DNA from: an uncultured Bacteroidota bacterium
GTDB lineage: Bacteria; Bacteroidota; Bacteroidia; Flavobacteriales; Flavobacteriaceae
Direction: 5' to 3'
DNA: 64,000 nucleotides
Assembly (NCBI GenBank): GCA_902560045.1
Contig: CACEKJ010000002.1
Span: forward strand, 1 to 64,000
Part shown: positions 45,041-53,940 of the stretch, one piece after another
How the letters are laid out: each line of letters begins with the position of its first letter
Position numbering within the stretch: the first letter of the stretch is position 1
Notes under the pieces: model-generated
What the model saw: only the letters and a program-made list of their open reading frames with translations
Told to the model about the DNA's origin: nothing
Databases searched by the model: none
Translations under genes and position numbers: made by a program

Positions 45041-45556
45041 TTATTTACCTATTACAACTTTTGGATACCTAATTACTTTTTCACCCAACTTGTAACCCTT
45101 TTCAATTATATCGATTATTTTACCTTTCATATTTTTATCAGGTGAATCAATCTGAGTAACTGCCTCATGATGATCAGCGTTAAATTCGTCACCTTTATTT
45201 ATTTCAATTAGGCTTAGCCCCTTAGATTTTAATGAATCATAAAGTTTATTTTTAATTAAAACAATTCCTTTTAAAATTTCATTGTCTTTATCTTTTTCAA
45301 TCTCAATTGAAGCTCTGTCGAAGTCGTCTAAAACCGGAAGCAAAGAAATCATTACTTCTTCACTTGCTGTAGAAAATAATTCAATCCTCTCTTTAGCAGT
45401 CCTTCTCTTGTAATTCTCAAACTCAGCAAAAAGCCTTAGAAACTTATCTTTCTCTAGTTTAATCTGATCTTCAAGATTAATTTCATCTGTCTGTTTTTCG
45501 ACAGGATCGATTTTTTCCTCCTTATCAAGTTTTTTATTAGATTTCTTTTTAGACAT
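45041..45556 (-). CDS. grpE: nucleotide exchange factor GrpE
   Basis: 171 residues. A charged, low-complexity N-terminus ([20 protein letters not shown]) leads into the long dimerising coiled coil ([29 protein letters not shown] region) and the C-terminal beta domain with [12 protein letters not shown] and [18 protein letters not shown]. It exchanges ADP on DnaK. dnaK is not in the window. It is the first gene of the minus-strand run ending at the M28 peptidase. Confidence 0.95.
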   Translation of the reverse strand: MSKKKSNKKLDKEEKIDPVEKQTDEINLEDQIKLEKDKFLRLFAEFENYKRRTAKERIELFSTASEEVMISLLPVLDDFDRASIEIEKDKDNEILKGIVLIKNKLYDSLKSKGLSLIEINKGDEFNADHHEAVTQIDSPDKNMKGKIIDIIEKGYKLGEKVIRYPKVVIGK

Positions 45557-45615
45557 TGTTATTTTTTTAAAGTTTAGTACAAAATTGAAGCCACATTAAA
45601 ATTAATGCCAAAATG

Positions 45616-46521
45616 TCACTTTAAAATATTTATCAGTGCGCTTTCAATATCAGTAAAATGAAACTTGTAACTGGTTGATGCAATTTTTTCACTAGATATC
45701 TTTTGACTTTTAAAAAGGATAGTATGCATTTTTCCAAAAATAATTTTGAAAAATAGTTTTGGAACAGGCATTAAAAAATAAACATTACCTCTAATTTTTG
45801 AAATGGTTTTGGTAAATGTAAAATTTGAAATGGGATTTGGAGCAACACCATTGTAAATACCATTTAATTTCATAGAAGCAGCATGCAAAAATATTCCAGA
45901 AATATCATTTATATGAATCCACGATTGCCATTGCTTACCAGACCCAAAATAAACACCAAAACCAAATGACATGGGCTGAATCGTTTGTTTTAATACACCT
46001 CCTTTATTTGACAAAACCAATCCAATCCTAATTATAGAAACATTTTTAATAATATCATTAAAGGAATTTGTAGCTTGTTCCCACTCCTTTATCACATCTG
46101 CTAAAAAATATTTGCTTCTTTCAGTCTCATTTTCATCAAATTCTTTGTCATAAGAAGTTGGGTAAGCTCCAATTCCACTTGCTGAAACAATGGAATCAAT
46201 CTTTATTTTATTTTTTATTAATGTATTCTTTAAAAATCTCAAGCTATTTACCCTACTGCTAAGTATAATTCTTTTATTTGTTTTGGTCCAAAGTCTAAAA
46301 ATAGATGCACCAGACAGGTTAATTATGACACTAACACCTTCAAAACACGAAAGGTCAATAATATTTTTTTCAGGGTTCCAATAAAAACCTTTACAATTTA
46401 ACAGACTATTAATTTTCCTCTTACTAGTTGTTAAAAAATTTATCTTAATATTTCTTTTAAGACAATCTTCCACAATTTGAGATCCAATCAGTCCAGTTGC
46501 GCCAGTGATTAATATTTTCAT
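45616..46521 (-). CDS. TIGR01777-family SDR epimerase-like protein
   Basis: 301 residues, Rossmann NAD(P)-binding fold. ITGATGLIGSQIVEDCLKR (about 4-22) is the dinucleotide loop, SASGIGAYPTSYDKEFDE (about 111-128) holds the active-site Tyr, and RIGLVLSNKGG and GSGKQWQSWIHINDISG are signatures of the YfcH/SulA-like group. Substrate unknown; the family is widespread and not linked to a defined pathway. It is divergent from ilvE. Confidence 0.87.
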   Translation of the reverse strand: MKILITGATGLIGSQIVEDCLKRNIKINFLTTSKRKINSLLNCKGFYWNPEKNIIDLSCFEGVSVIINLSGASIFRLWTKTNKRIILSSRVNSLRFLKNTLIKNKIKIDSIVSASGIGAYPTSYDKEFDENETERSKYFLADVIKEWEQATNSFNDIIKNVSIIRIGLVLSNKGGVLKQTIQPMSFGFGVYFGSGKQWQSWIHINDISGIFLHAASMKLNGIYNGVAPNPISNFTFTKTISKIRGNVYFLMPVPKLFFKIIFGKMHTILFKSQKISSEKIASTSYKFHFTDIESALINILK

Positions 46522-46535
46522 TTATTTATAAAGTT

Positions 46536-46566
46536 GAAGTAAATATAATTTAAATGATTAATTTTG
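46536..46566 (+). promoter_or_regulatory. ilvE promoter (TTG-N22-TAATTTTG) that decides the start codon
   Basis: TTG (534-536 of the 46500 block) and TAATTTTG (46559-46566) are 22 bases apart. The box ends one base before the ATG at 46568, so that ATG would lie upstream of or at the transcript start, which argues for the ATG at 46589. Confidence 0.6.
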
Positions 46567-46588
46567 CATGAATTTTATTCCTTTTAAT

Positions 46589-47644
46589 ATGGACCACAAT
46601 TTGAAAATTTTAAAAACTGAAAAAAGTAAAATACAGGATGTAGATTTTAATAACTTTTCGTTTGGATCTGTATTCACAGATCACATGTTTGAATGTGATT
46701 TTATTGACGGTAAATGGATAAATCCAATAATTAAACCCTACCAAACTATTTCGGTTGAACCCTCGGCAAGTGTATTTCATTATGGTCAAGCTATTTTTGA
46801 GGGAATGAAGGCATACAAAGACAAAAACGATGAGGTTTGGTTATTCAGACCTGATCAAAATTTTGAAAGAATCAATAGGTCTGCAGTAAGGATGGCCATT
46901 CCAGAATTTCCAAAGGATTTATTTTTTGAGGCACTTACAAAACTCGTTGACCTTGATAGGGATTGGGTTAAAAAAGGAGAAGGGAGATCACTTTATATAA
47001 GGCCTTTTGTTATCGGAAATGAATATGCTATTCAAGCCGTTCCTTCAAAAAGCTATAAGTTTATGATCATTTGCGCACCAGCAACCCTATATTACACCAA
47101 AAAATTGAAGGTTAAAGTAGCTGACAAGTTTAGTAGAGCTGCTTCTGGCGGTGTAGGATATGCTAAAGCAGCGGGTAACTATGCTGGTCAGTTCTATCCA
47201 ACAAATCTTGCTAAAAAGGAAGGTTTTGACCAAATAATATGGACAGATTCAAACGAACACAACTATTTGGAAGAAGCAGGTACTATGAACGTATTTTTTA
47301 GAATCAATGATACACTAATAACCGCTCCAACTACTGATACAATTCTAGATGGAGTAACTAGGAAAAGTATCATTCAAATAGCAAAAGATAATGGAATTTC
47401 TGTTGAGATTAAAAAACTAAAAATTGAGGAATTAAAAACGGCAGCAAAAAACGGCAGCCTAAAAGAGATTTTTGGAGCTGGAACAGCAGCTGTGGTTAGT
47501 GAAATAAAGGCTTTTCAACATAAAGGGGAACTTTATGAATTAGAGACACAAAATGATTCTTATGCTCAAAGATTAAAAGGAAATTTAGTTGGAATACAAA
47601 CCAATGAACTTGACGATCCGCACAATTGGAGATTCAAGATTTAA
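46589..47644 (+). CDS. ilvE: branched-chain amino acid aminotransferase
   Basis: 351 residues from the ATG at 46589 (MDHNLKILKTEKSKI), seven codons downstream of the longest start; the promoter position and typical family N-termini favour it. Fold-type IV PLP enzyme of the BCAT (eukaryote-like) branch. FHYGQAIFEGMKAYK (about 71-85), the PLP Lys in GYAKAAGNYAGQF (about 202), LEEAGTMNVFF and GAGTAAVVSEI are intact. It transfers amino groups between glutamate and Leu/Ile/Val. It converges on the MazG-like gene with a 4-base overlap. Confidence 0.92.
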   Translation: MDHNLKILKTEKSKIQDVDFNNFSFGSVFTDHMFECDFIDGKWINPIIKPYQTISVEPSASVFHYGQAIFEGMKAYKDKNDEVWLFRPDQNFERINRSAVRMAIPEFPKDLFFEALTKLVDLDRDWVKKGEGRSLYIRPFVIGNEYAIQAVPSKSYKFMIICAPATLYYTKKLKVKVADKFSRAASGGVGYAKAAGNYAGQFYPTNLAKKEGFDQIIWTDSNEHNYLEEAGTMNVFFRINDTLITAPTTDTILDGVTRKSIIQIAKDNGISVEIKKLKIEELKTAAKNGSLKEIFGAGTAAVVSEIKAFQHKGELYELETQNDSYAQRLKGNLVGIQTNELDDPHNWRFKI

Positions 47645-48027
47645 TTGTCTAGAATTCCCTTGATGTCGGGTTTAAAATAATTGGGCCCTTTTAAAACTTT
47701 ACCATCCTCTCTATATATCGGATTTCCATCATCACCTAATTTACTCATATTACTATTTTGTATCTCACTAAATACCTCGTCGATTTTATGTTGCATTCCG
47801 TGCTCTATAATAGTACCGCAAAGAATATAAAGCATGTCTCCAAGAGCATCAGCAACTTCAACCATATCATTATTATTAGCTGCCTCTAAGTACTCTTCAT
47901 TTTCTTCTTTCATTAAATTGAAACGCAAATTGTTTTTATTAGTACCCAAATCTGCTTTTGGTTGATCTAAATAATCTAACTTAAATGCTTTATGAAATTC
48001 TTTCACAGCTAATATTTTGTCTTTCAT
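47641..48027 (-). CDS. MazG-like nucleoside triphosphate pyrophosphohydrolase
   Basis: 128 residues, all-alpha. The EExxE...ExxD metal pattern is seen as LMKEENEEYLEA (about 44-55) and EVADALGDMLYIL (about 62-74). The tail (NMSKLGDDGNPIYREDGKVLKGPNYF) is a variant of the PRA-PH-like dimeric group. It probably hydrolyses unwanted nucleotides or a pathway NTP; the exact substrate is unclear. Confidence 0.82.
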   Translation of the reverse strand: MKDKILAVKEFHKAFKLDYLDQPKADLGTNKNNLRFNLMKEENEEYLEAANNNDMVEVADALGDMLYILCGTIIEHGMQHKIDEVFSEIQNSNMSKLGDDGNPIYREDGKVLKGPNYFKPDIKGILDN

Positions 48028-48069
48028 GATATTAATTTATTTTAATATTTATTAGTTTCGCAAAAAAAA

Positions 48070-48255
48070 ATGTTTTCACAAGGTCAATTAATTTTTGCAT
48101 TATTATTTACTATATGCTTCTCTATAATTTTATTTATAGCTTATAAAAAAGATGCTAAACTTCACAAAAAATATTATAAAGGAAGTGCCTGGGTTTTACT
48201 AGCATTTATTGGATTTATTGGCTTGATAGCAGCTATAAAATTTATTTTTGTTTAA
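48070..48255 (+). CDS. small two-helix membrane protein, conserved in Flavobacteriia
   Basis: 61 residues with two transmembrane helices (QLIFALLFTICFSIILFIAY and GSAWVLLAFIGFIGLIAAIKF) joined by a basic loop with KKDAKLHKKYYKG. The pattern is one I recall from many flavobacterial genomes beside crcB-like genes. It is divergent from the MazG-like gene and 79 bases before crcB. Function unknown. Confidence 0.7.
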   Translation: MFSQGQLIFALLFTICFSIILFIAYKKDAKLHKKYYKGSAWVLLAFIGFIGLIAAIKFIFV

Positions 48256-48334
48256 GCTAACTTAACTAAAAAAAAGATTTCTTTTTTAAGAATTATAATC
48301 AAAGTATTAACAGTAAATTAGATAGTATAAATTT

Positions 48335-48706
48335 ATGAAAGGTTTTCTATTAGTTTTTTTGGGTGGTGGTCTTGGAAGTGGGCTAAGATATTTGATTTCT
48401 AATGTTATGAGTCAATATTCAAAAGTCTTACCCTATGGAACTTTCACTGTGAACATTATAGGGTGTTTATTAATGGGGATTATACTTGGATATGCTCAAA
48501 AAGAAAATGCCCTAAATAGTAGCCAGACACTTTTATTAGTTACAGGGTTTTGTGGGGGATTCACAACATTTTCAGCTTTTGCTAATGAGAACTTAGAATT
48601 AATAAAAAACGGTGAAATATTTAACTTTTCTATTTATACAATCGGATCTTTTCTAATCGGGGTTTTAGCTGTTTTTATCGGATTATACCTAACAAAGAAT
48701 ATTTAA
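48335..48706 (+). CDS. crcB: fluoride channel CrcB/FluC
   Basis: 123 residues, four transmembrane helices. GGGLGSGLRYLIS (about 8-20), YGTFTVNIIGCLLMG (about 34-48) with the key Asn, and GFCGGFTTFSAFANE (about 69-83) with the Phe-box/TTFS motif. It exports fluoride passively. I looked for a fluoride riboswitch in the 79-base leader and did not see one. It converges with the DUF1684 gene. Confidence 0.93.
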   Translation: MKGFLLVFLGGGLGSGLRYLISNVMSQYSKVLPYGTFTVNIIGCLLMGIILGYAQKENALNSSQTLLLVTGFCGGFTTFSAFANENLELIKNGEIFNFSIYTIGSFLIGVLAVFIGLYLTKNI

Positions 48707-48708
48707 AA

Positions 48709-49311
48709 TTAATTCCTAATAAAATTTTTAACTCCCGCTTCGATTCTGGTATTTAGGAAATTTTTTCTCGGAACAATTGGACAGGAGAAATTCTCATCAT
48801 AAACGCACTTAGGATTATATGCTTTATTAAAATCAATAATTATTGAGTCAGTTCCGTTAAGGAACAAATCTAAATATCTTCCCCCTCCGTATGTTTCATT
48901 TTCGTTAGTCTCATCTAAAAAAGGAAGAAATAAATAATTTTCATATCCCTCTACTCCTTCATATTCAAGATTTTCATAAACCGATAATTCAAATTCTTTA
49001 TCTGTTATTTGAAAAAATAAATCAGCATATTTTCTTACATCAGCAGGAATATCAGTGGTTGTTTTCATTTTAAAAGGAAGACTTTCTTTTGTTTCTTCAA
49101 TTTTAGCTTTTACAACATATATGGAATCAAACTCAAAAAAATCTAATCCTTGAAAATTTTTTAAATCCTTTGGTTTTAAGGGTGATACTGATGCGTCTTT
49201 AAAATAATTATTTACCTGCCTTTGATATTCAGTTAAATTAACATCTTGGTATCTTTTCTCCTCTCTACAAGAAAAAGAAAAAATAATGACTAGTAATAAC
49301 AAAATTCTCAT
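48709..49311 (-). CDS. DUF1684 lipoprotein
   Basis: 200 residues with a lipobox (FSFSC, Cys about 15). The DUF1684 core is recognisable: LPFKMKTTTDIPADVRKYADLFFQI, LFLPFLDETNENETYGGGRYLDL and IDFNKAYNPKCVYDENFSCPIVP. The two Cys in KCVYDENFSC are conserved in the family. It faces the periplasm or cell surface; no biochemical function is established to my knowledge. Divergent from the M14 peptidase gene. Confidence 0.85.
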   Translation of the reverse strand: MRILLLLVIIFSFSCREEKRYQDVNLTEYQRQVNNYFKDASVSPLKPKDLKNFQGLDFFEFDSIYVVKAKIEETKESLPFKMKTTTDIPADVRKYADLFFQITDKEFELSVYENLEYEGVEGYENYLFLPFLDETNENETYGGGRYLDLFLNGTDSIIIDFNKAYNPKCVYDENFSCPIVPRKNFLNTRIEAGVKNFIRN

Positions 49312-49394
49312 AGTTTGTAAAATTAAAAATATACTTCAAAATCGAATCAATAAATTTTAATTATTAAATTTATCATTCCCCAAAATTCAAAATT

Positions 49395-51917
49395 ATGAGA
49401 TTAATACTTAGTTTAACTACATTAATATTATGTTTAAATAATCTAATTGCTCAGGACTATTTTCTGGAGAATAATGGTCCATACAATGAAAATATACAAA
49501 GTCCAGAGGAATTTCTAGGATATGAAATTGGCTTTGAACATACACGCCATGATTTAATTGTTTCTTATTTAAATTATTTATCTAACTCCTCAAAAAAAGC
49601 CGAAATAATTAAATATGGTGAATCTCATGAAGGTAGGGATCTTATTATGCTTACAGTATCCTCAATGAATAACTTGAGTAATCTTGACAAAATAAAGCAA
49701 GAGCATCTTAAGTACACCGTACCCAAATCCAATCTTGAAGTCAATAAAAATTTACCAGTGATTATCAATCTCGGTTACGGGGTACACGGCAATGAGCCAT
49801 CTAGTGCCGAAGCTGCAATGTTAGCTGCATATACCTTAGTGGCATCAGAAAATATTAAAATCAAAAGATTAATTGAAAACTCAGTAGTTTTTATTGACCC
49901 AACTATTAACCCAGACGGAAGAGACAGGCATTCACAATGGGCAAATCAATACAAATCAATAAATCTTGTTGCTGATAGTAATGATGCTGAACATAATGAA
50001 ATGTGGCCAAAAGGAAGAACAAATCACTATTGGTTTGATTTAAATAGAGATTGGTTATTAGCAATTAACCCCGAAAGCAGAGGAAAACTTAAATGGTATC
50101 ATAGTTGGTACCCAAATGTGGTTACTGATTTTCATGAAATGGGAACAAATAGTAATTACTTTTTTGAACCAATGAAAAGAAATGCATCTTTGAAACCATT
50201 AATTCCTGATGAAAACTATAGCGTTTTAAGTCCAATTTTTGCAGAATACTATGTGAAAGCCTTAGATAGTATTGGATCATTTTATTATACAAAAGAGTCT
50301 TTTGATGAAACCTACCCTGGTTACGGATCTTCATATCCTGATGTTCAGGGAGCTGTAGCTATTTTGTTTGAACAAGCAAGTTCTAGAGGACATCTTCAAG
50401 AAACAAATTACGGCACAATGTCTTTTGGGTTTACGATAAGAAATCAATATTTATCAAGTATAGCTACTGTTGAAGCAGCAGTTGACAATAAAGATTTATT
50501 AAGGGATTACCAAAGAAGATTTTTTAATTCTTCGGTAAACGAATTTAAAGACGAAAAAATTAAAGCATATGAGTTTGGAGACATGTATGATCAAAACAGA
50601 AATAAAGCCTTCATCGACAAACTTCTAATGCATAAAATTAAGGTATATAATAGCAAAGGAAAATTTGTAGTTCCTGTAAATCAAGGACAGTCTAGGATGG
50701 TTAAAAACTTCTTTGAAACACATAGTAAATATGTAGATAGCGTATATTATGATGCATCTGCATGGAGTGTTTCTAACATATACAATATGAAGTCCAAGAA
50801 ATTAAAAAGTTTTTTTGGAGAATCCGAAATAAAAAGCACCGAAAATTTTATAAAAAATATCAAGGTAAATAAGTCAAACTATGCATATATTTTAGATTGG
50901 GATGACTACAATGCTGCTGCTGCGCTTAACCTTTTACAAAAAAATGAAATTATTACCTATTCGGCTTTCAAACCTTTCAGCGTAAAGGTTAACGGAACAA
51001 AATCGATTAAGAAATTCAATTACGGTTCAGTGCTAATTCCTGTTAGCAAACAAAATATATCCTCTGAAAAACTATTTTCAATCGTGAAAGAAATGCAGGA
51101 AAAATATGATGTACCAGTTTATAATTCTGAGTCAGGATATAGTATAAACGGTATTGATCTTGGTAGCAACAACTTTAGAATAAATAAGCCAGTAAAGGTT
51201 GCGATGCTTATTGGTGAAGGAGTAAATTCTTATGAAGCCGGTGAGGTGTGGCATCTGTTAGATACACGTATTGGAATGCCTCTTACTAAAATTAGACTTG
51301 ATCAATTTTCAAGAATTTCTTTAGATAAGTATACAACTTTAGTTATGGTTTCAGGGTCATATGATCAATTGGATAATAAACAAATTGATAAAATTAAAAA
51401 TTGGGTTGAAGACGGAAATACACTTATTACGATTGCTAAAGGATCAAGTTGGGCTATTGATAGTGATTTAATCAATGAAACTCTTGTTAAATCTAAAAAT
51501 GATACCACATATTCAAGAAAAAGATATGTAGATGCCAGTGAACATATTGGAAGAGAAAGAATTGGAGGTGTAATTCTTAATGCTGATTTAGACTTGACAC
51601 ATCCCCTTGCCTTTGGATACCATGATAAATCAATACCTGTTTATAAAAATAATAATGTTTTTATAAATAAAACCAAGGATGATTATTCATCAGTAGCGAT
51701 TTATTCTGAAGACTTTCACATTGATGGTTACATTTCTGAATTAAATAGAAAAGAATATATTCCTGGTGCAGCTTCTTTAATTGTTTCTAATGTTGGATCA
51801 GGTAGAGTAATAGTTTTTGCCGATAATCCAAACTTTAGAGGAACTTGGTACGGAACAAACAAATTATTTCTAAATGCTATATTTTTGGGTGATAATATTT
51901 CTGTTCCGTCAAAATAA
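49395..51917 (+). CDS. secreted M14 zinc carboxypeptidase, large multidomain form
   Basis: 840 residues with a signal peptide (LSLTTLILCLNNLIAQ). The M14 domain covers about 40-360: zinc ligands HGNEPSS (His/Glu, about 132), substrate Asn/Arg in DLNRDW, third ligand His in VTDFHEMG (about 243) and catalytic Glu in ILFEQASSRG (about 324). The C-terminal 450 residues hold a GATase-like region (VAMLIGEGVNSYEAGEVWHLLD, about 601-622) and no sorting tail. It feeds on extracellular peptides. It lies 11 bases before the amidohydrolase gene, so both may form one peptide-degrading unit. Confidence 0.88.
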   Translation: MRLILSLTTLILCLNNLIAQDYFLENNGPYNENIQSPEEFLGYEIGFEHTRHDLIVSYLNYLSNSSKKAEIIKYGESHEGRDLIMLTVSSMNNLSNLDKIKQEHLKYTVPKSNLEVNKNLPVIINLGYGVHGNEPSSAEAAMLAAYTLVASENIKIKRLIENSVVFIDPTINPDGRDRHSQWANQYKSINLVADSNDAEHNEMWPKGRTNHYWFDLNRDWLLAINPESRGKLKWYHSWYPNVVTDFHEMGTNSNYFFEPMKRNASLKPLIPDENYSVLSPIFAEYYVKALDSIGSFYYTKESFDETYPGYGSSYPDVQGAVAILFEQASSRGHLQETNYGTMSFGFTIRNQYLSSIATVEAAVDNKDLLRDYQRRFFNSSVNEFKDEKIKAYEFGDMYDQNRNKAFIDKLLMHKIKVYNSKGKFVVPVNQGQSRMVKNFFETHSKYVDSVYYDASAWSVSNIYNMKSKKLKSFFGESEIKSTENFIKNIKVNKSNYAYILDWDDYNAAAALNLLQKNEIITYSAFKPFSVKVNGTKSIKKFNYGSVLIPVSKQNISSEKLFSIVKEMQEKYDVPVYNSESGYSINGIDLGSNNFRINKPVKVAMLIGEGVNSYEAGEVWHLLDTRIGMPLTKIRLDQFSRISLDKYTTLVMVSGSYDQLDNKQIDKIKNWVEDGNTLITIAKGSSWAIDSDLINETLVKSKNDTTYSRKRYVDASEHIGRERIGGVILNADLDLTHPLAFGYHDKSIPVYKNNNVFINKTKDDYSSVAIYSEDFHIDGYISELNRKEYIPGAASLIVSNVGSGRVIVFADNPNFRGTWYGTNKLFLNAIFLGDNISVPSK

Positions 51918-51928
51918 ATTCAGAAAAT

Positions 51929-53509
51929 ATGAAAAAGTTTATAACCTTATTTGTTATTATAATCTCAACCAGTATTTATTCTCAGGAAAAATATTTAGGT
52001 GATGGACCATTTGATCAACTCATAATAAGAGGAGTGACTCTGATTAACGGAGATGGATCACCGCCGAGAGGGCCTGTTGATATTGTAGTTGAAAACAATA
52101 TCATTAAGAATATTAAAAGTGTTGGTTATCCTGGCGTTGAAATTAAAGATTCACGTAGGCCCGTATTAAAAAAGGAAGGATATGAATTAGATGCAAACGG
52201 AATGTATCTTCTTCCTGGATTTATTGATATGCATGGTCATATTGGTGGAACTGGTCAGGGTGCAGATTATGATTATGTATTTAGATTATGGATGGCCCAT
52301 GGAATTACTACAGTTAGAGAACCTGGTGGAAGAGGAATAGATTGGGCATTGAATCTTAAAAAACTAAGCGCAGAGAATAAGATTGTTGCTCCTCGGATTT
52401 TTGCTTATACAAGTTTTGGTCAAACCGGGAAAAATTTTAATCCTTTAAATGGTGCACCTATTAGTAATCCTGAAATGGCGAGAAGTTGGGTAAGAGCAAA
52501 TGCGAAAAAGGGTGCAGACGGAATTAAGTTTTTTGGAGCAGAACCCGAAATAATGAGTGCAGCACTCGACGAAAATAAAAAATTAGGATTAGGATCTGCA
52601 GCTCATCATGCACAACTTAGTGTAGCAAGATGGAACGTCTTGAACTCGGCAAGAGCAGGTTTAACTTCAATGGAGCACTGGTATGGGTTACCTGAAGCTT
52701 TATTTAATGATCGAGTTGTACAAGATTATCCATTTGATTATAATTATCAGAATGAACAACATAGGTTCGAAGAGGCTGGAAAATTGTGGAAACAAGCAGC
52801 TGAACCTTACTCTGATCACTGGAATAATGTCATGAATGAGTTGATTTCATTAAATTTTACAATCGTTCCAACTTTTAATATATATGAAGCCAATAGAGAT
52901 TTACATCGAGCACGAAGAGCAGAATGGCATGAGGACTATACTTTACCTTCATTGTGGAAGTTTTATGAACCAAGTAGAATATCTCATGGATCTTATTGGC
53001 ACTACTGGGGTACGGAACAAGAAGTTGAATGGAGAGATAATTACAGACTATGGATGAAATTCATTAATGAATTTAAAAACAGAGGAGGTAGAGTATCTAC
53101 GGGTTCTGATTCTGGTTTCATATATCAACTTTACGGATTTGCTTATGTAAGGGAATTAGAATTATTAAGAGAAGCTGGATTTCATCCCTTAGAAGTAATT
53201 AAGTCAGCTACTCTAAACGGAGCTGAAGCTTTGGGAATGGATGATAAAATTGGAAGTGTTCAAATCGGTAAACTAGCTGATTTTGTAATTACTGAAGAAA
53301 ATCCTTTGGAAAACTTTAAATCTCTATATGGAACTGGTGCAATTAAATTAAACGAAAATAATGAAGTAACAAGAGTTGGGGGTGTAAAATACACTGTAAA
53401 AGACGGAATTATTTTTGATGCAAAGCGTCTCTTAGCTGAGGTCAAAGAAATGGTTAATGAAAAAAAGTCTGAGGAAAACTGGAAATTAAAACAACCTGGA
53501 ATTAAATAG
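51929..53509 (+). CDS. secreted amidohydrolase family protein
   Basis: 526 residues with a signal peptide (FITLFVIIISTSIYSQ). Amidohydrolase TIM-barrel metal motifs: GFIDMHGHIGG (HxH, about 100-110), AAHHAQLSVARW and SMEHW (His ligands), and the Asp in STGSDSGFIY. KLADFVITEENPLEN closes the family beta-sandwich. The relatives include imidazolonepropionase and Xaa-Pro dipeptidase-like secreted enzymes; substrate unknown. It is the second gene after the M14 peptidase, 11 bases downstream. Confidence 0.87.
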   Translation: MKKFITLFVIIISTSIYSQEKYLGDGPFDQLIIRGVTLINGDGSPPRGPVDIVVENNIIKNIKSVGYPGVEIKDSRRPVLKKEGYELDANGMYLLPGFIDMHGHIGGTGQGADYDYVFRLWMAHGITTVREPGGRGIDWALNLKKLSAENKIVAPRIFAYTSFGQTGKNFNPLNGAPISNPEMARSWVRANAKKGADGIKFFGAEPEIMSAALDENKKLGLGSAAHHAQLSVARWNVLNSARAGLTSMEHWYGLPEALFNDRVVQDYPFDYNYQNEQHRFEEAGKLWKQAAEPYSDHWNNVMNELISLNFTIVPTFNIYEANRDLHRARRAEWHEDYTLPSLWKFYEPSRISHGSYWHYWGTEQEVEWRDNYRLWMKFINEFKNRGGRVSTGSDSGFIYQLYGFAYVRELELLREAGFHPLEVIKSATLNGAEALGMDDKIGSVQIGKLADFVITEENPLENFKSLYGTGAIKLNENNEVTRVGGVKYTVKDGIIFDAKRLLAEVKEMVNEKKSEENWKLKQPGIK

Positions 53510-53511
53510 TT

Positions 53512-53931
53512 TTAATGGCAGCCGTGTCCCCATTTTTTTAACCTGTAATAATTATAAGGTAGAGGAGTTATAAACCCTACAAATAACATAATTGGTATAA
53601 CCCACCAGGTTAATTTTGCCCCTCCTGTAAGAATAACATCTATAATATTCATTGATGCTTCCATAGCTATCATACTTATAAAACTCATGCCAATTGCAAC
53701 CTTGAAAGCCTCCCTTAAGTTCATTTGTCTAAAAAGAATAAATGTTTCAAGTAAAATACTAGTCAATAGCCCATTTGTTATGGCTAAACCCATAATTTGC
53801 CAGGTCAATAATGAATGTTCAACTGTTTGAAAATAAAATATTGTACCAAAATCACCTATGCTACAACCTAGCAAACACCAAAGAGTATTAATAGAAGCTT
53901 TTTTCCAAGTATGTTGACAATTCCAATTCAT
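53512..53931 (-). CDS. DUF4396 membrane protein
   Basis: 139 residues with four helices. The DUF4396 signature is seen as W+xASINTLWCLLGCSIGDFGTI near the N-terminus (about 10-31) and in AIGMSFISMIAMEASMN (about 77-93) and PLPYNYYRLKKWGHGCH at the end. His/Cys residues at both ends (CQHTW, HGCH) hint at metal binding. It may transport or sense a metal, which is inference. It converges with the amidohydrolase gene and follows the MBL-fold gene. Confidence 0.8.
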   Translation of the reverse strand: MNWNCQHTWKKASINTLWCLLGCSIGDFGTIFYFQTVEHSLLTWQIMGLAITNGLLTSILLETFILFRQMNLREAFKVAIGMSFISMIAMEASMNIIDVILTGGAKLTWWVIPIMLFVGFITPLPYNYYRLKKWGHGCH

Positions 53932-53940
53932 ATTTTTAAA

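Noticed and set aside
46568..46588. Start of ilvE at ATG 46568
   Set aside because: It directly follows the -7 box, so the transcript would begin at or after it; ATG 46589 also fits family N-termini.
48256..48334. Fluoride riboswitch before crcB
   Set aside because: I found no conserved crcB-motif pseudoknot in the 79-base leader; only A/T runs.
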